Assembly: GCA_037135095.1 (NCBI GenBank)
Contig: JBAXKZ010000010.1
Coordinates: 1-39,549 of the forward strand
DNA: 39,549 nucleotides
Source: CAIMZW01 sp037135095
Lineage (GTDB): Bacteria; Actinomycetota; Actinomycetes; Nanopelagicales; Nanopelagicaceae
Reading direction: 5' to 3'
Positions within the stretch are counted from its first letter, which is position 1, and every line of letters starts with the position of its first letter. The position numbers and the translations under genes were made by a program. The notes below the pieces were generated by a model. That model had not been told where the DNA came from and ran no database searches. It worked only from the letters and a program-made list of their open reading frames with translations. Shown piece after piece: positions 9,258 to 16,264 of this stretch.

Positions 9258-9635
9258 TTACTTGACGGAGACCGTTGCGCCAGCTGCTTCTAGAGCTGCC
9301 TTTGCCTTCTCGACTGCCTCTTTGGTGCCCTTTTCGATCAATACTGCAGGACATGCATCTACTAGATCCTTGGCTTCTTTTAGGCCGAGGCTGGAGTTGA
9401 TGCCACGTACTTCCTTGATTACAGCGATCTTCTGTGAACCAGCGGCTTCGATGGTGAGGGTGAATTCATCTTGCTCTGCGGCAGCTTCAGTAGCGCCGCC
9501 AGCGGCAGCAGCAGCAACTGGAGCAGCTGCGGTTACATCGAATTCGGTCTCAAATGCCTTGACGAAATCAGAGAGTTCGACGAGGGTCATTTCCTTGAAT
9601 TGAGTTAATAGGTCTTCGCTTGAGAGCTTTGCCAT
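9258..9635 (-). CDS. rplL: 50S ribosomal protein L7/L12
   Basis: This 125-residue acidic stalk protein recruits translational GTPases. It starts MAKLSSEDLLTQFKEM with the N-terminal dimerisation domain that binds L10. An Ala/Gly-rich hinge follows at about residues 37-53. The C-terminal factor-binding domain carries the conserved IKEVRGINSSLGLKEAKDLV segment. The ATG at 9633-9635 is chosen because AAAGGA lies upstream and the product matches the family start; the open frame continues further upstream without meaning. It follows rplJ by 34 nt in the same transcript and is terminated by the hairpin at 9216-9239. Confidence 0.98.
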   Translation of the reverse strand: MAKLSSEDLLTQFKEMTLVELSDFVKAFETEFDVTAAAPVAAAAAGGATEAAAEQDEFTLTIEAAGSQKIAVIKEVRGINSSLGLKEAKDLVDACPAVLIEKGTKEAVEKAKAALEAAGATVSVK

Positions 9636-9669
9636 TTTAGGTTTTCCTTTTCTTTTCTTTAGTAAATCT

Positions 9670-10326
9670 TTATTCGGCTGGGGTTTCGGCTGGGGTGGTG
9701 TCAGCAGTAACTGCCTCAACCTCTGCAACAACTTCTAGAGCTTCAGGAGCTGCAACTTCTGCAACAACTTCTGGCGCTGTAACTTCTGCAACAACTTCTG
9801 CAACAACTTCTGCAACAACTTCTGGCGCAGTAGCAACTGGAGCACCGGCTTCGAGCTTGATGCGCAGCGCATCGAAAGCACGAGCAGCCTTAGCCATAGA
9901 GCCCTTCATAGCACCAGCAAGCTTGGACAAGAGAACCTCACGGGACTCAAGATCAGCAAGCTTCATGATTTCTGCAGTAGTGACGCTCTTTCCTTCGAAG
10001 ATTCCACCCTTGATAACTAGGAATGGATTCTCTTTCTGGAAGTTCTTGAGGCTCTTTGCTGCATCAATTGGATCGCCCTTGATGAAGGCAACTGCGGAAG
10101 GACCAGTAAGGAGATCATCTGCGATATCCACGCCAGCGTTCTTTGCTGCAATCTTGGTAAGGGTGTTCTTCACTACCGAATACTTGGTATCGCTACCAAG
10201 GGAACGGCGTAACGCCTTCATTGAGGTCACGGATAGACCGCGATACTCAGTCAGAACAGTTGCGGTGGCGGTCTTAAAATCTTCCGTCAACTCAGCAACT
10301 GCTGCTGCTTTATCAGGACGTGCCAT
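9670..10326 (-). CDS. rplJ: 50S ribosomal protein L10 with extended acidic C-terminal tail
   Basis: L10 anchors L7/L12 dimers to the ribosome and represses its own operon. The first 165 or so residues are canonical: MARPDKAAAVAEL, then TVLTEYRGLSV, VVKNTLTKIAA, and a helical L12-binding region. The protein then continues for about 50 residues of Val/Ala/Glu/Pro repeats with units such as PEVVAEVV, bringing it to 218 residues against roughly 165-180 usually. The tail is encoded by a run of 12-bp repeats. The ATG at 10324-10326 has GAAAGG 7 nt upstream. An L10-leader-like RNA with a terminator lies just upstream. It is co-transcribed with rplL. Confidence 0.97.
   Translation of the reverse strand: MARPDKAAAVAELTEDFKTATATVLTEYRGLSVTSMKALRRSLGSDTKYSVVKNTLTKIAAKNAGVDIADDLLTGPSAVAFIKGDPIDAAKSLKNFQKENPFLVIKGGIFEGKSVTTAEIMKLADLESREVLLSKLAGAMKGSMAKAARAFDALRIKLEAGAPVATAPEVVAEVVAEVVAEVTAPEVVAEVAAPEALEVVAEVEAVTADTTPAETPAE
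9788..9823 (-). repeat. Three perfect tandem 12-bp repeats in the rplJ 3' end
   Basis: The unit GCAACAACTTCT occurs three times head to tail (9788-9799, 9800-9811, 9812-9823). Further exact copies lie at 9725-9736 and 9761-9772, with degenerate units between. Read in the rplJ frame each copy adds four residues of an A-E-V-V pattern. Copy number is probably variable by slippage, always in frame. Confidence 0.95.
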
Positions 10327-10390
10327 TTGGCATCCTTTCTCATTACTTAACTTCTGGATTATTGCTCTGAATAAAACGACCACCAAAAGA

Positions 10391-10445
10391 AAAAAACCCC
10401 GGCGCATAAATGCACACGAGGGTCTCGTTTGCACCTATGCGGGTT
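10391..10445 (-). terminator. U-tailed hairpin (probable attenuator) in the rplJ leader
   Basis: On the minus strand an interrupted stem forms. Its outer arms are AACCCGCATA and TATGCGCCGGGGTT, the middle arms are TGCA/TGCA, and the inner stem ACGAG-ACC-CTCGT caps it. It is followed at once by TTTTTTCTTTT. It lies 65 nt before the rplJ ATG and after rplA, so it would stop transcription before the stalk genes. Its 5' arm is the same sequence as the 3' strand of the L10-leader P1 helix, so the two folds are mutually exclusive. Confidence 0.7.
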
Positions 10446-10520
10446 GTCATTTCTAGTCCGGCTAACCGAACCAGCGACATTTAGCTTGAGTTGCCTCGAG
10501 CGACCTGCAGTCTTTGGTGA
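10431..10520 (-). ncRNA. Ribosomal L10 leader (L10(L12)4 binding RNA)
   Basis: The minus-strand leader contains CACC-AAAGAC-TGCAGGT (10503-10518) and, 60 nt later, ACCCGCA-TA-GGTG (10433-10444). These pair as CACC/GGTG and TGCAGGT/ACCCGCA (one mismatch), with an AAAGAC versus TA internal loop. This is the layout of the L10 leader consensus, in which the asymmetric loop forms the kink-turn recognised by L10. The element sits directly upstream of rplJ, where autoregulation by L10 is known in many bacteria. The identification is from recalled consensus; a covariance-model search was not run. Confidence 0.7.
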
Positions 10521-10523
10521 GGA

Positions 10524-10555
10524 GACGAGGGTAAGCCCTGGGGCTCACCCTCGTC
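10524..10555 (-). promoter_or_regulatory. Strong 14-bp hairpin just after rplA
   Basis: GACGAGGGTGAGCC pairs with GGCTTACCCTCGTC on the minus-strand RNA (one G-U pair), starting 14 nt after the rplA stop. No U-tract follows, so it is not a simple terminator; it may be a processing or stability element. Its 5' arm contains ACGAGGGT, which is also complementary to ACCCTCGT in the loop of the attenuator hairpin downstream, so alternative pairing is possible. Confidence 0.7.
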
Positions 10556-10569
10556 AAAACTGGGTATTA

Positions 10570-11283
10570 CTAGTTATTTACGTTCTCGCCACCGTCACGG
10601 GTGATCGTTGGATCAACTGGAATTCCAGGTCCCATGGTTGTGGAGATTGTGGCCTTGCGAATAAAGCGCCCCTTTGAGGAGGATGGCTTTGAACGAAGGA
10701 CCTCTTCTAGCGCGGCGGTGTAGTTCTCAGATAGCTGCTGGGCGGTGAATGAGACCTTGCCGATAATGAAGTGCAAGTTTGAGTTCTTATCAACGCGGAA
10801 TTCAATCTTTCCACCTTTGATATCTGTAACTGCCTTTGCTACGTCGGTGGTTACGGTTCCGGTCTTTGGGTTTGGCATCAAACCACGTGGTCCAAGTACC
10901 TTACCTAGGCGTCCGACCTTACCCATGAGCTCTGGTGTTGAAACCACAGCGTCATAGTCCAAACGGCCCTTTGCAACTTCTTCAATTAATTCATCGGCGC
11001 CAACAATGTCAGCACCAGCGGCGCGTGCTTCTTCGGCCCGCTCGCCACCTGCGAATACGAGAACGCGGGCAGTTTTGCCGGTTCCGTGTGGCAGAAGAAC
11101 GGTTGATCGAATCGCTTGATCAGCTTTACGAGGATCTACGCCAAGACCAAGAGCAACTTCAACCGTTGCGTCGTACTTGGTGGTGGAAGTCTCCTTAGCA
11201 AGCTTTACTGCAGCACCTGGTGAGTACAAAGTTTTTGCATCAACCTTTGCGGCTGCTTCTACATATTTCTTACTGCGCTTCAT
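10570..11283 (-). CDS. rplA: 50S ribosomal protein L1
   Basis: This 237-residue L1 protein forms the ribosomal L1 stalk near the E site. The N-terminus MKRSKKYVEAAAKVD, the VDPRKADQAIRSTVLLPHGTGK segment and LGPRGLMPNPKTGTVT at about residues 120-140 are diagnostic. A GGAG lies 5-6 nt before the ATG at 11281-11283. It follows rplK by 95 nt. L1 can act as a translational repressor of rplK-rplA in other bacteria. The 95-nt gap contains a 7-bp inverted repeat (TGGTTCG/CGAACCA) that might be involved, but this is not demonstrable here. Confidence 0.98.
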   Translation of the reverse strand: MKRSKKYVEAAAKVDAKTLYSPGAAVKLAKETSTTKYDATVEVALGLGVDPRKADQAIRSTVLLPHGTGKTARVLVFAGGERAEEARAAGADIVGADELIEEVAKGRLDYDAVVSTPELMGKVGRLGKVLGPRGLMPNPKTGTVTTDVAKAVTDIKGGKIEFRVDKNSNLHFIIGKVSFTAQQLSENYTAALEEVLRSKPSSSKGRFIRKATISTTMGPGIPVDPTITRDGGENVNN

Positions 11284-11378
11284 TTCTCTCCTTCAGTTCA
11301 CACCATGCAATCTGCACTGGGTGGTTCGGGCTGTGGTTAACGAACCAGCGAGGTTCTCCCACTTACTTATTCTTTTTA

Positions 11379-11810
11379 CTAGTTACTAACTGTTACGCCC
11401 ATAGAGCGTGCAGTACCAGCAATGATCAAACTTGCAGCAGCAAGATCGTTGGCATTGAGGTCTGACATCTTAATTTTTGCAATCTCTTCGACCTGAGCTT
11501 GGGAGATTGTTGCAACCTTGGTCTTGTGAGGAACTGGTGAACCTTTTTCGATTCCAGCGGCCTTCAAGATCAAACGAGATGCAGGAGGTGTCTTGGTTAC
11601 GAAAGTGAAGGTGCGATCTTCATACACGGTGATTTCAACCGGAATGATTTGACCCTTCTGGCTTTCAGTTGCTGCGTTGTAAGCCTTCACGAAGTCCATG
11701 ATGTTGACACCATGCTGACCAAGTGCAGGACCTACTGGTGGAGCTGGAGTTGCAGCGCCTGCCTGAATCTGCAACTTGATCATTGCAGTGATCTTCTTCT
11801 TTGGTGCCAT
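11379..11810 (-). CDS. rplK: 50S ribosomal protein L11
   Basis: This 143-residue L11 binds 23S rRNA at the GTPase-associated centre, is the partner of RelA-type stringent signalling, and is part of the thiostrepton target. The signature IKLQIQAGAATPAPPVGPALGQHGVNIMDF lies at residues 11-40, with the conserved PPVGPALGQ prolines intact. The C-terminal RNA-binding domain ends in IIAGTARSMGV. The ATG at 11808-11810 has GAAAGGA upstream. Fifteen nt separate it from the nusG stop, so it belongs to the secE-nusG-rplK-rplA transcript. Confidence 0.98.
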   Translation of the reverse strand: MAPKKKITAMIKLQIQAGAATPAPPVGPALGQHGVNIMDFVKAYNAATESQKGQIIPVEITVYEDRTFTFVTKTPPASRLILKAAGIEKGSPVPHKTKVATISQAQVEEIAKIKMSDLNANDLAAASLIIAGTARSMGVTVSN

Positions 11811-11825
11811 GATTCTTTCCTTTTC

Positions 11826-12593
11826 TTAGAGCTTCTGTACTTGATGGAATGAAAGTTCTACTGGTGTTTCGCGTCCAAAAATTGAGACCAAAACCTTGAG
11901 TTTTGCTTGCTCCGGCATGATCTCGTTGATCGTTGCAGGCAAGGTTGCAAATGGGCCATCCATAACAGTTACGGATTCGCCAACCTCGAAATCGACAACC
12001 CGAATTTCGGGCTTATCAGATTTCTTAACTGGACGTGGGGCCAAGATATTTTCGACCTCGAGCAAAGTAAGGGGTGATGGGTGGTGAGCGTTGCCCACAA
12101 AGCCTGTTACGCCCGGAGTGTTTCGCACGCATGACCAGGATTCATCTGTGAGGTCCAATCGAACCAAAACATAACCTGGGAAGACGTTGCGCTTGACCTG
12201 CTTGCGCTGGCCATTCTTAATCTCAGTTACTTCTTCTTCTGGAACTTCAATTTGAAAGATGAAATCTTCCATATTCAAGGTATGAATTCGGTTAGCGAGG
12301 TTGCCCTTTACCTTCTTTTCATAACCAGCATAAGAGTGAACTACATACCAATCGCCAACAGCGCTTCGAAGTGCGCGTCGGAATTCGGCATTCTCATCAT
12401 CTTCAGCTTCTTCGGAGTCGAGGGCATCGATTTCAGAAGCAGTTTCAACGTCGGCGACAACTTCTTCTTCAACAACAACTTCTTCAACTGGCGCTGAGGT
12501 TGCTGCGAGCGCAGCTTCAAAAGCATCAACTGGTGCTGAATCAGAAGCTGGCGCTGTAGCCAGTACTTCTTCCATGGAATCTTCCAATGACAT
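11826..12593 (-). CDS. nusG: Transcription termination/antitermination protein NusG
   Basis: This 255-residue NusG/Spt5-family protein binds RNA polymerase and couples transcription to Rho or ribosomes. An acidic, low-complexity N-terminal extension of about 75 residues (many Glu, Ala, Val) precedes the NGN domain, as in other Actinobacteria. The NGN domain runs from WYVVHSYAGYEKKVKGNL to about residue 190, with NVFPGYVLVRL and VRNTPGVTGFVG. The KOW domain ends the protein with FEVGESVTVMDGPFA...VSIFGRETPVELSF. The ATG at 12591-12593 is chosen over an upstream TTG at 12612-12614 that overlaps the end of secE, because an AGGGG site lies upstream at about 10 nt. It is co-transcribed with secE. 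Confidence 0.97.
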   Translation of the reverse strand: MSLEDSMEEVLATAPASDSAPVDAFEAALAATSAPVEEVVVEEEVVADVETASEIDALDSEEAEDDENAEFRRALRSAVGDWYVVHSYAGYEKKVKGNLANRIHTLNMEDFIFQIEVPEEEVTEIKNGQRKQVKRNVFPGYVLVRLDLTDESWSCVRNTPGVTGFVGNAHHPSPLTLLEVENILAPRPVKKSDKPEIRVVDFEVGESVTVMDGPFATLPATINEIMPEQAKLKVLVSIFGRETPVELSFHQVQKL

Positions 12594-12606
12594 GTGTAGT
12601 GCGCCC

Positions 12607-12831
12607 CTATCCAAAGACCAAGAAAACGACCTTTGTTAGCGCTACATCGAGTAGCGAAACAACGGCAATGATGAAACCTACGAAGACCAATACAACGGCG
12701 GTGTAGGTAGAGAGTTGCTGACGTGTTGGCCACACGACTTTGCGAAGTTCAAAGATGATTTGGCGATAGAACAGGCCAATGCGTCCAAAGAGTCCCAAAG
12801 ACTCTTCGTTCGAGCGCTTCTCTTCACTCAT
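12607..12831 (-). CDS. secE: Protein translocase subunit SecE
   Basis: This 74-residue SecE clamps the SecY channel. It has a charged N-terminus, the conserved amphipathic hinge with FELRKVVWPTRQQL (the WPT motif is diagnostic), and one membrane segment YTAVVLVFVGFIIAVVSLL. The ATG at 12829-12831 is preferred because GAGGT lies 7 nt upstream; an in-frame ATG at 12849 has no such site. It is followed after 13 nt by nusG. tRNA-Trp lies 64 nt upstream on the same strand, the usual actinobacterial arrangement. Confidence 0.96.
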   Translation of the reverse strand: MSEEKRSNEESLGLFGRIGLFYRQIIFELRKVVWPTRQQLSTYTAVVLVFVGFIIAVVSLLDVALTKVVFLVFG

Positions 12832-12895
12832 TCGCACTACCTCTTTCATTTTCGTTAACCGCTGAATCGTTCTTCGTTCGTACCGTACGGACTTG

Positions 12896-12969
12896 CAGGG
12901 CAGGAGGGACTTGAACCCCCAACCGCCGGTTTTGGAGACCGGAACTCTGGCCAGTTGAGCTACTGCCCT
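12896..12969 (-). tRNA. tRNA-Trp (CCA anticodon)
   Basis: The minus strand folds as a full cloverleaf of 74 nt. The acceptor stem is AGGGCAG/CTGCCCT with discriminator G. The D arm starts TAGCTCAA. The anticodon stem CCGGT/ACCGG carries loop CTCCAAA with anticodon CCA (12933-12935). The T arm has GGTTCAAGTC. The 3' CCA is not encoded. It lies directly upstream of secE. Confidence 0.96.
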
Positions 12970-13024
12970 TCAAGCGTTACCTGGGCATGAGTGATCATGA
13001 CCTAGTGCAAGCGCCAGGAGGGGA

Positions 13025-13054
13025 ATTGTAGTTGCGCCAGGGGCAATAGGTAAA
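13025..13054 (-). promoter_or_regulatory. Candidate promoter of the tRNA-Trp/secE-nusG-rplKA transcript
   Basis: On the minus strand, TTTACC (13049-13054) and TACAAT (13025-13030) are spaced 18 nt. TACAAT is a near-consensus -10 element. It lies about 55 nt upstream of tRNA-Trp. A 6-bp inverted repeat (GCGGGC 13057-13062, GCCCGC 13072-13077) sits just upstream. Confidence 0.45.
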
Positions 13055-13112
13055 ACGCGGGCCGAAATTTAGCCCGCACCAAAGGGATGCCAGGCGTGGC
13101 AGACTTCGCGCT

Positions 13113-14333
13113 ATGAGCAACCAAAACGCCAAATCCCGAGTTTCGCGTCGAATCGGCGCCATCGCTGAGTCAGCAACCTTGGCTGTCGATAGCAAGGCCA
13201 AAGCCCTAAAAGCGGCTGGCCGGCCAGTTATCGGCTTCGGAGCTGGCGAGCCCGACTTCCCTACCCCGGATTACATCGTGGCGGCAGCGATCGAGGCGGC
13301 GGGCAAGAGCCCAAACCATCGTTACACCCCAACCCCAGGACTTCCCGAACTCCGCGAAGCCATCGTGGCTAAAACGCTGCGAGATTCTGGCTATGCGATC
13401 ACCGCAGACCAGGTACTGGTTACCAACGGTGGCAAGCAGGCGGTTTATCAATCCTTTGCTTCGTTATTAGATCCAGGCGATGAAGTGCTCCTGCCTGCAC
13501 CTTATTGGACGACCTATCCCGAATGTATCAAGTTGGCCGGCGGCGTAGCAGTCGAGGTTTTCGCAGATGAGACTCAGAATTACTTAGTAACCGTCGAACA
13601 GCTCGAAGCGGCTCGAACCGAAAAAACCAAAGTTCTACTCTTCTGCTCCCCCTCCAACCCAACCGGCTCGGTCTATTCGCTGGAACAGGTAAAGGCGATT
13701 GGCCAATGGGCGACAAAGAATGGCCTTTGGGTTATCACTGATGAGATTTATGAACACTTACTTTATGACGGCGCCAGTGCTCCGAGCATGCCAGTCGTCG
13801 TTCCAGAGTTAGCTGATCGCACCATTATTTTGAATGGCGTAGCAAAGACCTATGCAATGACTGGTTGGCGCGTGGGTTGGATGATCGGACCAAAGGATGT
13901 CATCAAGGCCGCCACGAATCTCCAATCGCATCTCTCATCTAACGTTTCTAATGTTTCGCAACGCGCAGCCATCGCCGCGGTGACTGGTGATTTAGCTGCA
14001 GTACATGCAATGGGAGTTGCTTTTGATCGCCGCCGCAAACTAATTACTGCGATGCTTAATGAAATTCCTGGAATTACCTGTCCAACTCCCCAGGGCGCCT
14101 TCTATGTCTACCCATCGGTTAAAGCGATCTTGGGCAAAGAGATTCGTGGAAAGCGACCACAAACTTCGGCCGAGCTCGCCACATTGATTCTAGAAGAAGT
14201 TGAAGTTGCTGCAGTACCTGGTGAAGCTTTTGGGCCATCTGGATATCTACGCTTTTCGTACGCACTTAGCGACGATGACATTGTCGAAGGAATTACTCGC
14301 CTTCAAAAACTGCTGGGTGAAGCAAAAGATTAA
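13113..14333 (+). CDS. aspC: Class I/II PLP-dependent aminotransferase, aspartate aminotransferase type
   Basis: A 406-residue fold-type I aminotransferase that most likely interconverts aspartate/2-oxoglutarate and oxaloacetate/glutamate, or the prephenate variant of this subgroup. Visible motifs are GAGEPDFPTPDYI near the N-terminus, YTPTPGLPELREAI, the cofactor-contacting TNGGKQAVYQ, SPSNPTG (Asn that stacks near the cofactor), ITDEIYEHLLYDG, and the Schiff-base lysine in NGVAKTYAMTGWRVGW (about residue 245). The C-terminal YLRFSYA supplies the carboxylate-binding Arg. No clear ribosome binding site precedes the ATG. It is the only plus-strand gene in this stretch and converges on murB with a 4-nt overlap of their ends. 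Exact substrate is not fixed by sequence. Confidence 0.9.
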   Translation: MSNQNAKSRVSRRIGAIAESATLAVDSKAKALKAAGRPVIGFGAGEPDFPTPDYIVAAAIEAAGKSPNHRYTPTPGLPELREAIVAKTLRDSGYAITADQVLVTNGGKQAVYQSFASLLDPGDEVLLPAPYWTTYPECIKLAGGVAVEVFADETQNYLVTVEQLEAARTEKTKVLLFCSPSNPTGSVYSLEQVKAIGQWATKNGLWVITDEIYEHLLYDGASAPSMPVVVPELADRTIILNGVAKTYAMTGWRVGWMIGPKDVIKAATNLQSHLSSNVSNVSQRAAIAAVTGDLAAVHAMGVAFDRRRKLITAMLNEIPGITCPTPQGAFYVYPSVKAILGKEIRGKRPQTSAELATLILEEVEVAAVPGEAFGPSGYLRFSYALSDDDIVEGITRLQKLLGEAKD

Positions 14334-15352
14334 TCAAGGCTTAAGCCAACCAGTTGAACTTCTGCTTCTAAGGTAATTCCGAATTTCGTAAGTACTTTCT
14401 CGCGCGCCGTTTTTGCCAATTCCACTAGATCCGTTGCGGTGGCATCGCCACTATTTGATAAGGCCAATACATGCCGAGTTGAAATTTGAGCTCCAGCTAA
14501 ACGGTCTCCTTTATGCACGCCGGCGTGCTCCATCAACCAAGCTGCGGAAGTTTTAACTCGTCCATCAGGCTGCACCCATTTTGGCGCGGCATCGGGAAGT
14601 TTCGCTGCGCTCTCCACTGAAAGAATAGGATTAATAAAAAAGGAACCGGCCGACCAAATCGCATCAGTTTGAGTAACTAGCATTCCTTTGGCGGCGCGTA
14701 GTTTTAGGACGGCAGCTCGGACGCTTTCAACTGGCGCTCGATCGCCGATATTTACTTCAAGCTCGGTCGCGAGCTCTTGATATTGAATCGGAAGCGAACT
14801 TTCACCGCGGCGCAACTGAAAAGTAACATCCAGAATTACCCATCGTTCGCGCTCGGCTTTAAACTTTGAGGTGCGATAACCAAATTCACATTCGATCGCA
14901 CTGAAAGTCGTAATGCGATCGTTCTTTCGATCAAATGCCCGAACCCGCGCTATCACTTCGGAAACTTCATGTCCATAAGCACCAATGTTCTGAATTGGGG
15001 CACCACCAACAGTCCCCGGTATTCCACTCAGAGATTCAAGATTGGCTAAACCTTTCGACAAGGTGAAAGCGACGAAACCATCCCAATCATCGCCTGCGGA
15101 AACCGTTAAAGTCCCCCCGCTGCAAGCATCGATTTCATAAGTATTTCCGGTGGTCTCAATGCGAATAACAGTTCCAACAAAGCCCTCATCGCTGATTAAT
15201 AAATTTGAACCGCCGCCCAAAATTAAAACGGCTTCACCGACGGCATCTGCGTTGCGGACAGCCGCGATTAGATCGGCTTCGGTGGCAGCGTGAACCAAGG
15301 TACGTGCGGGACCACCAACATGCAACGTGGTGAGATTGGCGAGGCTATCCAT
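14330..15352 (-). CDS. murB: UDP-N-acetylenolpyruvoylglucosamine reductase
   Basis: This 340-residue FAD- and NADPH-dependent enzyme completes UDP-MurNAc synthesis for peptidoglycan. FAD-binding motifs LGGGSNLLISDEGFVGTVI (about residues 44-63) and SGIPGTVGGAPIQNIGAYG (about 108-126) are clear. The FGYRTSKFK substrate/active-site Arg region follows. Further on are AGSFFINP, with the proton-donor Ser, and a C-terminal Glu in LEAEVQLVG. The length fits type I MurB. The ATG at 15350-15352 has no ribosome binding site but a TAGCCT hexamer 6 nt upstream, so it may have its own leaderless transcript inside the hadAB operon. The neighbouring glycosyltransferase-like gene ends 9 nt upstream. Confidence 0.96.
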   Translation of the reverse strand: MDSLANLTTLHVGGPARTLVHAATEADLIAAVRNADAVGEAVLILGGGSNLLISDEGFVGTVIRIETTGNTYEIDACSGGTLTVSAGDDWDGFVAFTLSKGLANLESLSGIPGTVGGAPIQNIGAYGHEVSEVIARVRAFDRKNDRITTFSAIECEFGYRTSKFKAERERWVILDVTFQLRRGESSLPIQYQELATELEVNIGDRAPVESVRAAVLKLRAAKGMLVTQTDAIWSAGSFFINPILSVESAAKLPDAAPKWVQPDGRVKTSAAWLMEHAGVHKGDRLAGAQISTRHVLALSNSGDATATDLVELAKTAREKVLTKFGITLEAEVQLVGLSLD

Positions 15353-15358
15353 GGTTAA

Positions 15359-15364
15359 AGGCTA
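15359..15364 (-). promoter_or_regulatory. -10 box for a leaderless murB transcript
   Basis: TAGCCT on the minus strand ends exactly 6 nt before the murB ATG. It overlaps the stop codon of the upstream gene. No Shine-Dalgarno is present. Confidence 0.4.
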
Positions 15365-16264
15365 ACGCCGCGGACTCAAGATCTCATTTTTTCCGCGGAA
15401 GCGATCCAAGATTCGATCGTAATTCTTTTTGGACTCGGTTTCGCGAAATTCTGGGTCTGCGTCGTAGTACCCGTGGTGACGAGCTTGAATCAACGGCAAC
15501 TCCATTTGGAGCAAGCGGCCGTGAGCCTGTCGAAGTCGCAGCGAGAATTCGATATCGGCATTTCGGTAATAGCGAGCGCGGATATTGAAAGCACCGGCTT
15601 CTAGCGTCTCGGCTCGATCCAGCGCCATGAAATAACTAAAGAGCACATCAACTTCGCCTGGGCCTTTATCTTCGGTCGTGCGCCAATCATCCACCAAATT
15701 CACTAATCCACCACGCCAACCAACAGCGCTGAATTCCTTCTTGTTCAAGGCGTCGATCACTGGTGTTAAGGCGTCGCCCGTCAACTGGGTGGATGGATCC
15801 ATGACAATAACGATTGGCGCTGTTGCAATCTTTATCAGCGCATTGATGCTCTCGCCCCAACCAGCACCTTCGGTAACTTGCACCAAAAAAGTTTGACCAT
15901 CTAACTCGGCTAGCAACGGCTCGGTATCTGGCGTGCCAGAAATTAAAACTTGAATTGCGAAATTGCCAACGGCGTTCTTCTTAATATTTTGCAGTGAAAG
16001 TCGCGCGTCCGCCGCAAAACTATCGACCACCATGACAAAAACTGCGTCGAACTGGGTTTCGGTTAACGCCTTAACGTCGGTAATTCGGGCGACAACCGGG
16101 AAGCGCGCTTTAGCACGAAAATCAAAACCGTCCGGAAGATCTAAAATTTCGTAACCTAGATCGGCAATCTGATCTCGAATTTTGTCGGCCAGGGAAAAAT
16201 CCCTAGCTGCTCTGGCGGCAGCCCGTGCCGCACCTAATTCAATTACATTCTGGGGCGCACTCAT
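15362..16264 (-). CDS. Glycosyltransferase-family-2-like protein with a CysRS-tail-like N-terminal segment
   Basis: A 300-residue protein in two parts. Residues 10-50 (AARAARDFSLADKIRDQIADLGYEILDLPDG) closely resemble the C-terminal helical motif of cysteinyl-tRNA synthetase, where ARxxKDFxxADxIRDxLxxxGxxxxDTPxG is typical. The rest resembles a GT2/GT-A fold: a Rossmann-like beginning, VIVMDPSTQLTGDALTPVI in the position of the DxD metal site (here DPS, so one acidic residue is missing), and a YRNADIEFSLRLRQAHGRLLQ segment matching the NxDxE(L/F)SLRL region. No membrane segment or signal is seen. Starts and stops overlap hadB by ATGA, and murB follows after 9 nt, so it is in the operon. A cell-envelope role is inferred from context only; loss of DxD may mean altered metal use or no catalysis. 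Confidence 0.6.
   Translation of the reverse strand: MSAPQNVIELGAARAAARAARDFSLADKIRDQIADLGYEILDLPDGFDFRAKARFPVVARITDVKALTETQFDAVFVMVVDSFAADARLSLQNIKKNAVGNFAIQVLISGTPDTEPLLAELDGQTFLVQVTEGAGWGESINALIKIATAPIVIVMDPSTQLTGDALTPVIDALNKKEFSAVGWRGGLVNLVDDWRTTEDKGPGEVDVLFSYFMALDRAETLEAGAFNIRARYYRNADIEFSLRLRQAHGRLLQMELPLIQARHHGYYDADPEFRETESKKNYDRILDRFRGKNEILSPRR

Noticed and set aside
9695..10456. 253-residue plus-strand open frame opposite rplJ, very rich in Thr/Ser/Ala
   Set aside because: It is the antisense reading of the rplJ repeat tail; the composition is explained entirely by rplJ codons.
13057..13077. GCGGGC/GCCCGC hairpin considered as a terminator
   Set aside because: The stem is only 6 bp with a 9-nt loop and a short T-run, and no gene ends just before it on the relevant strand; it sits upstream of the tRNA-Trp promoter.
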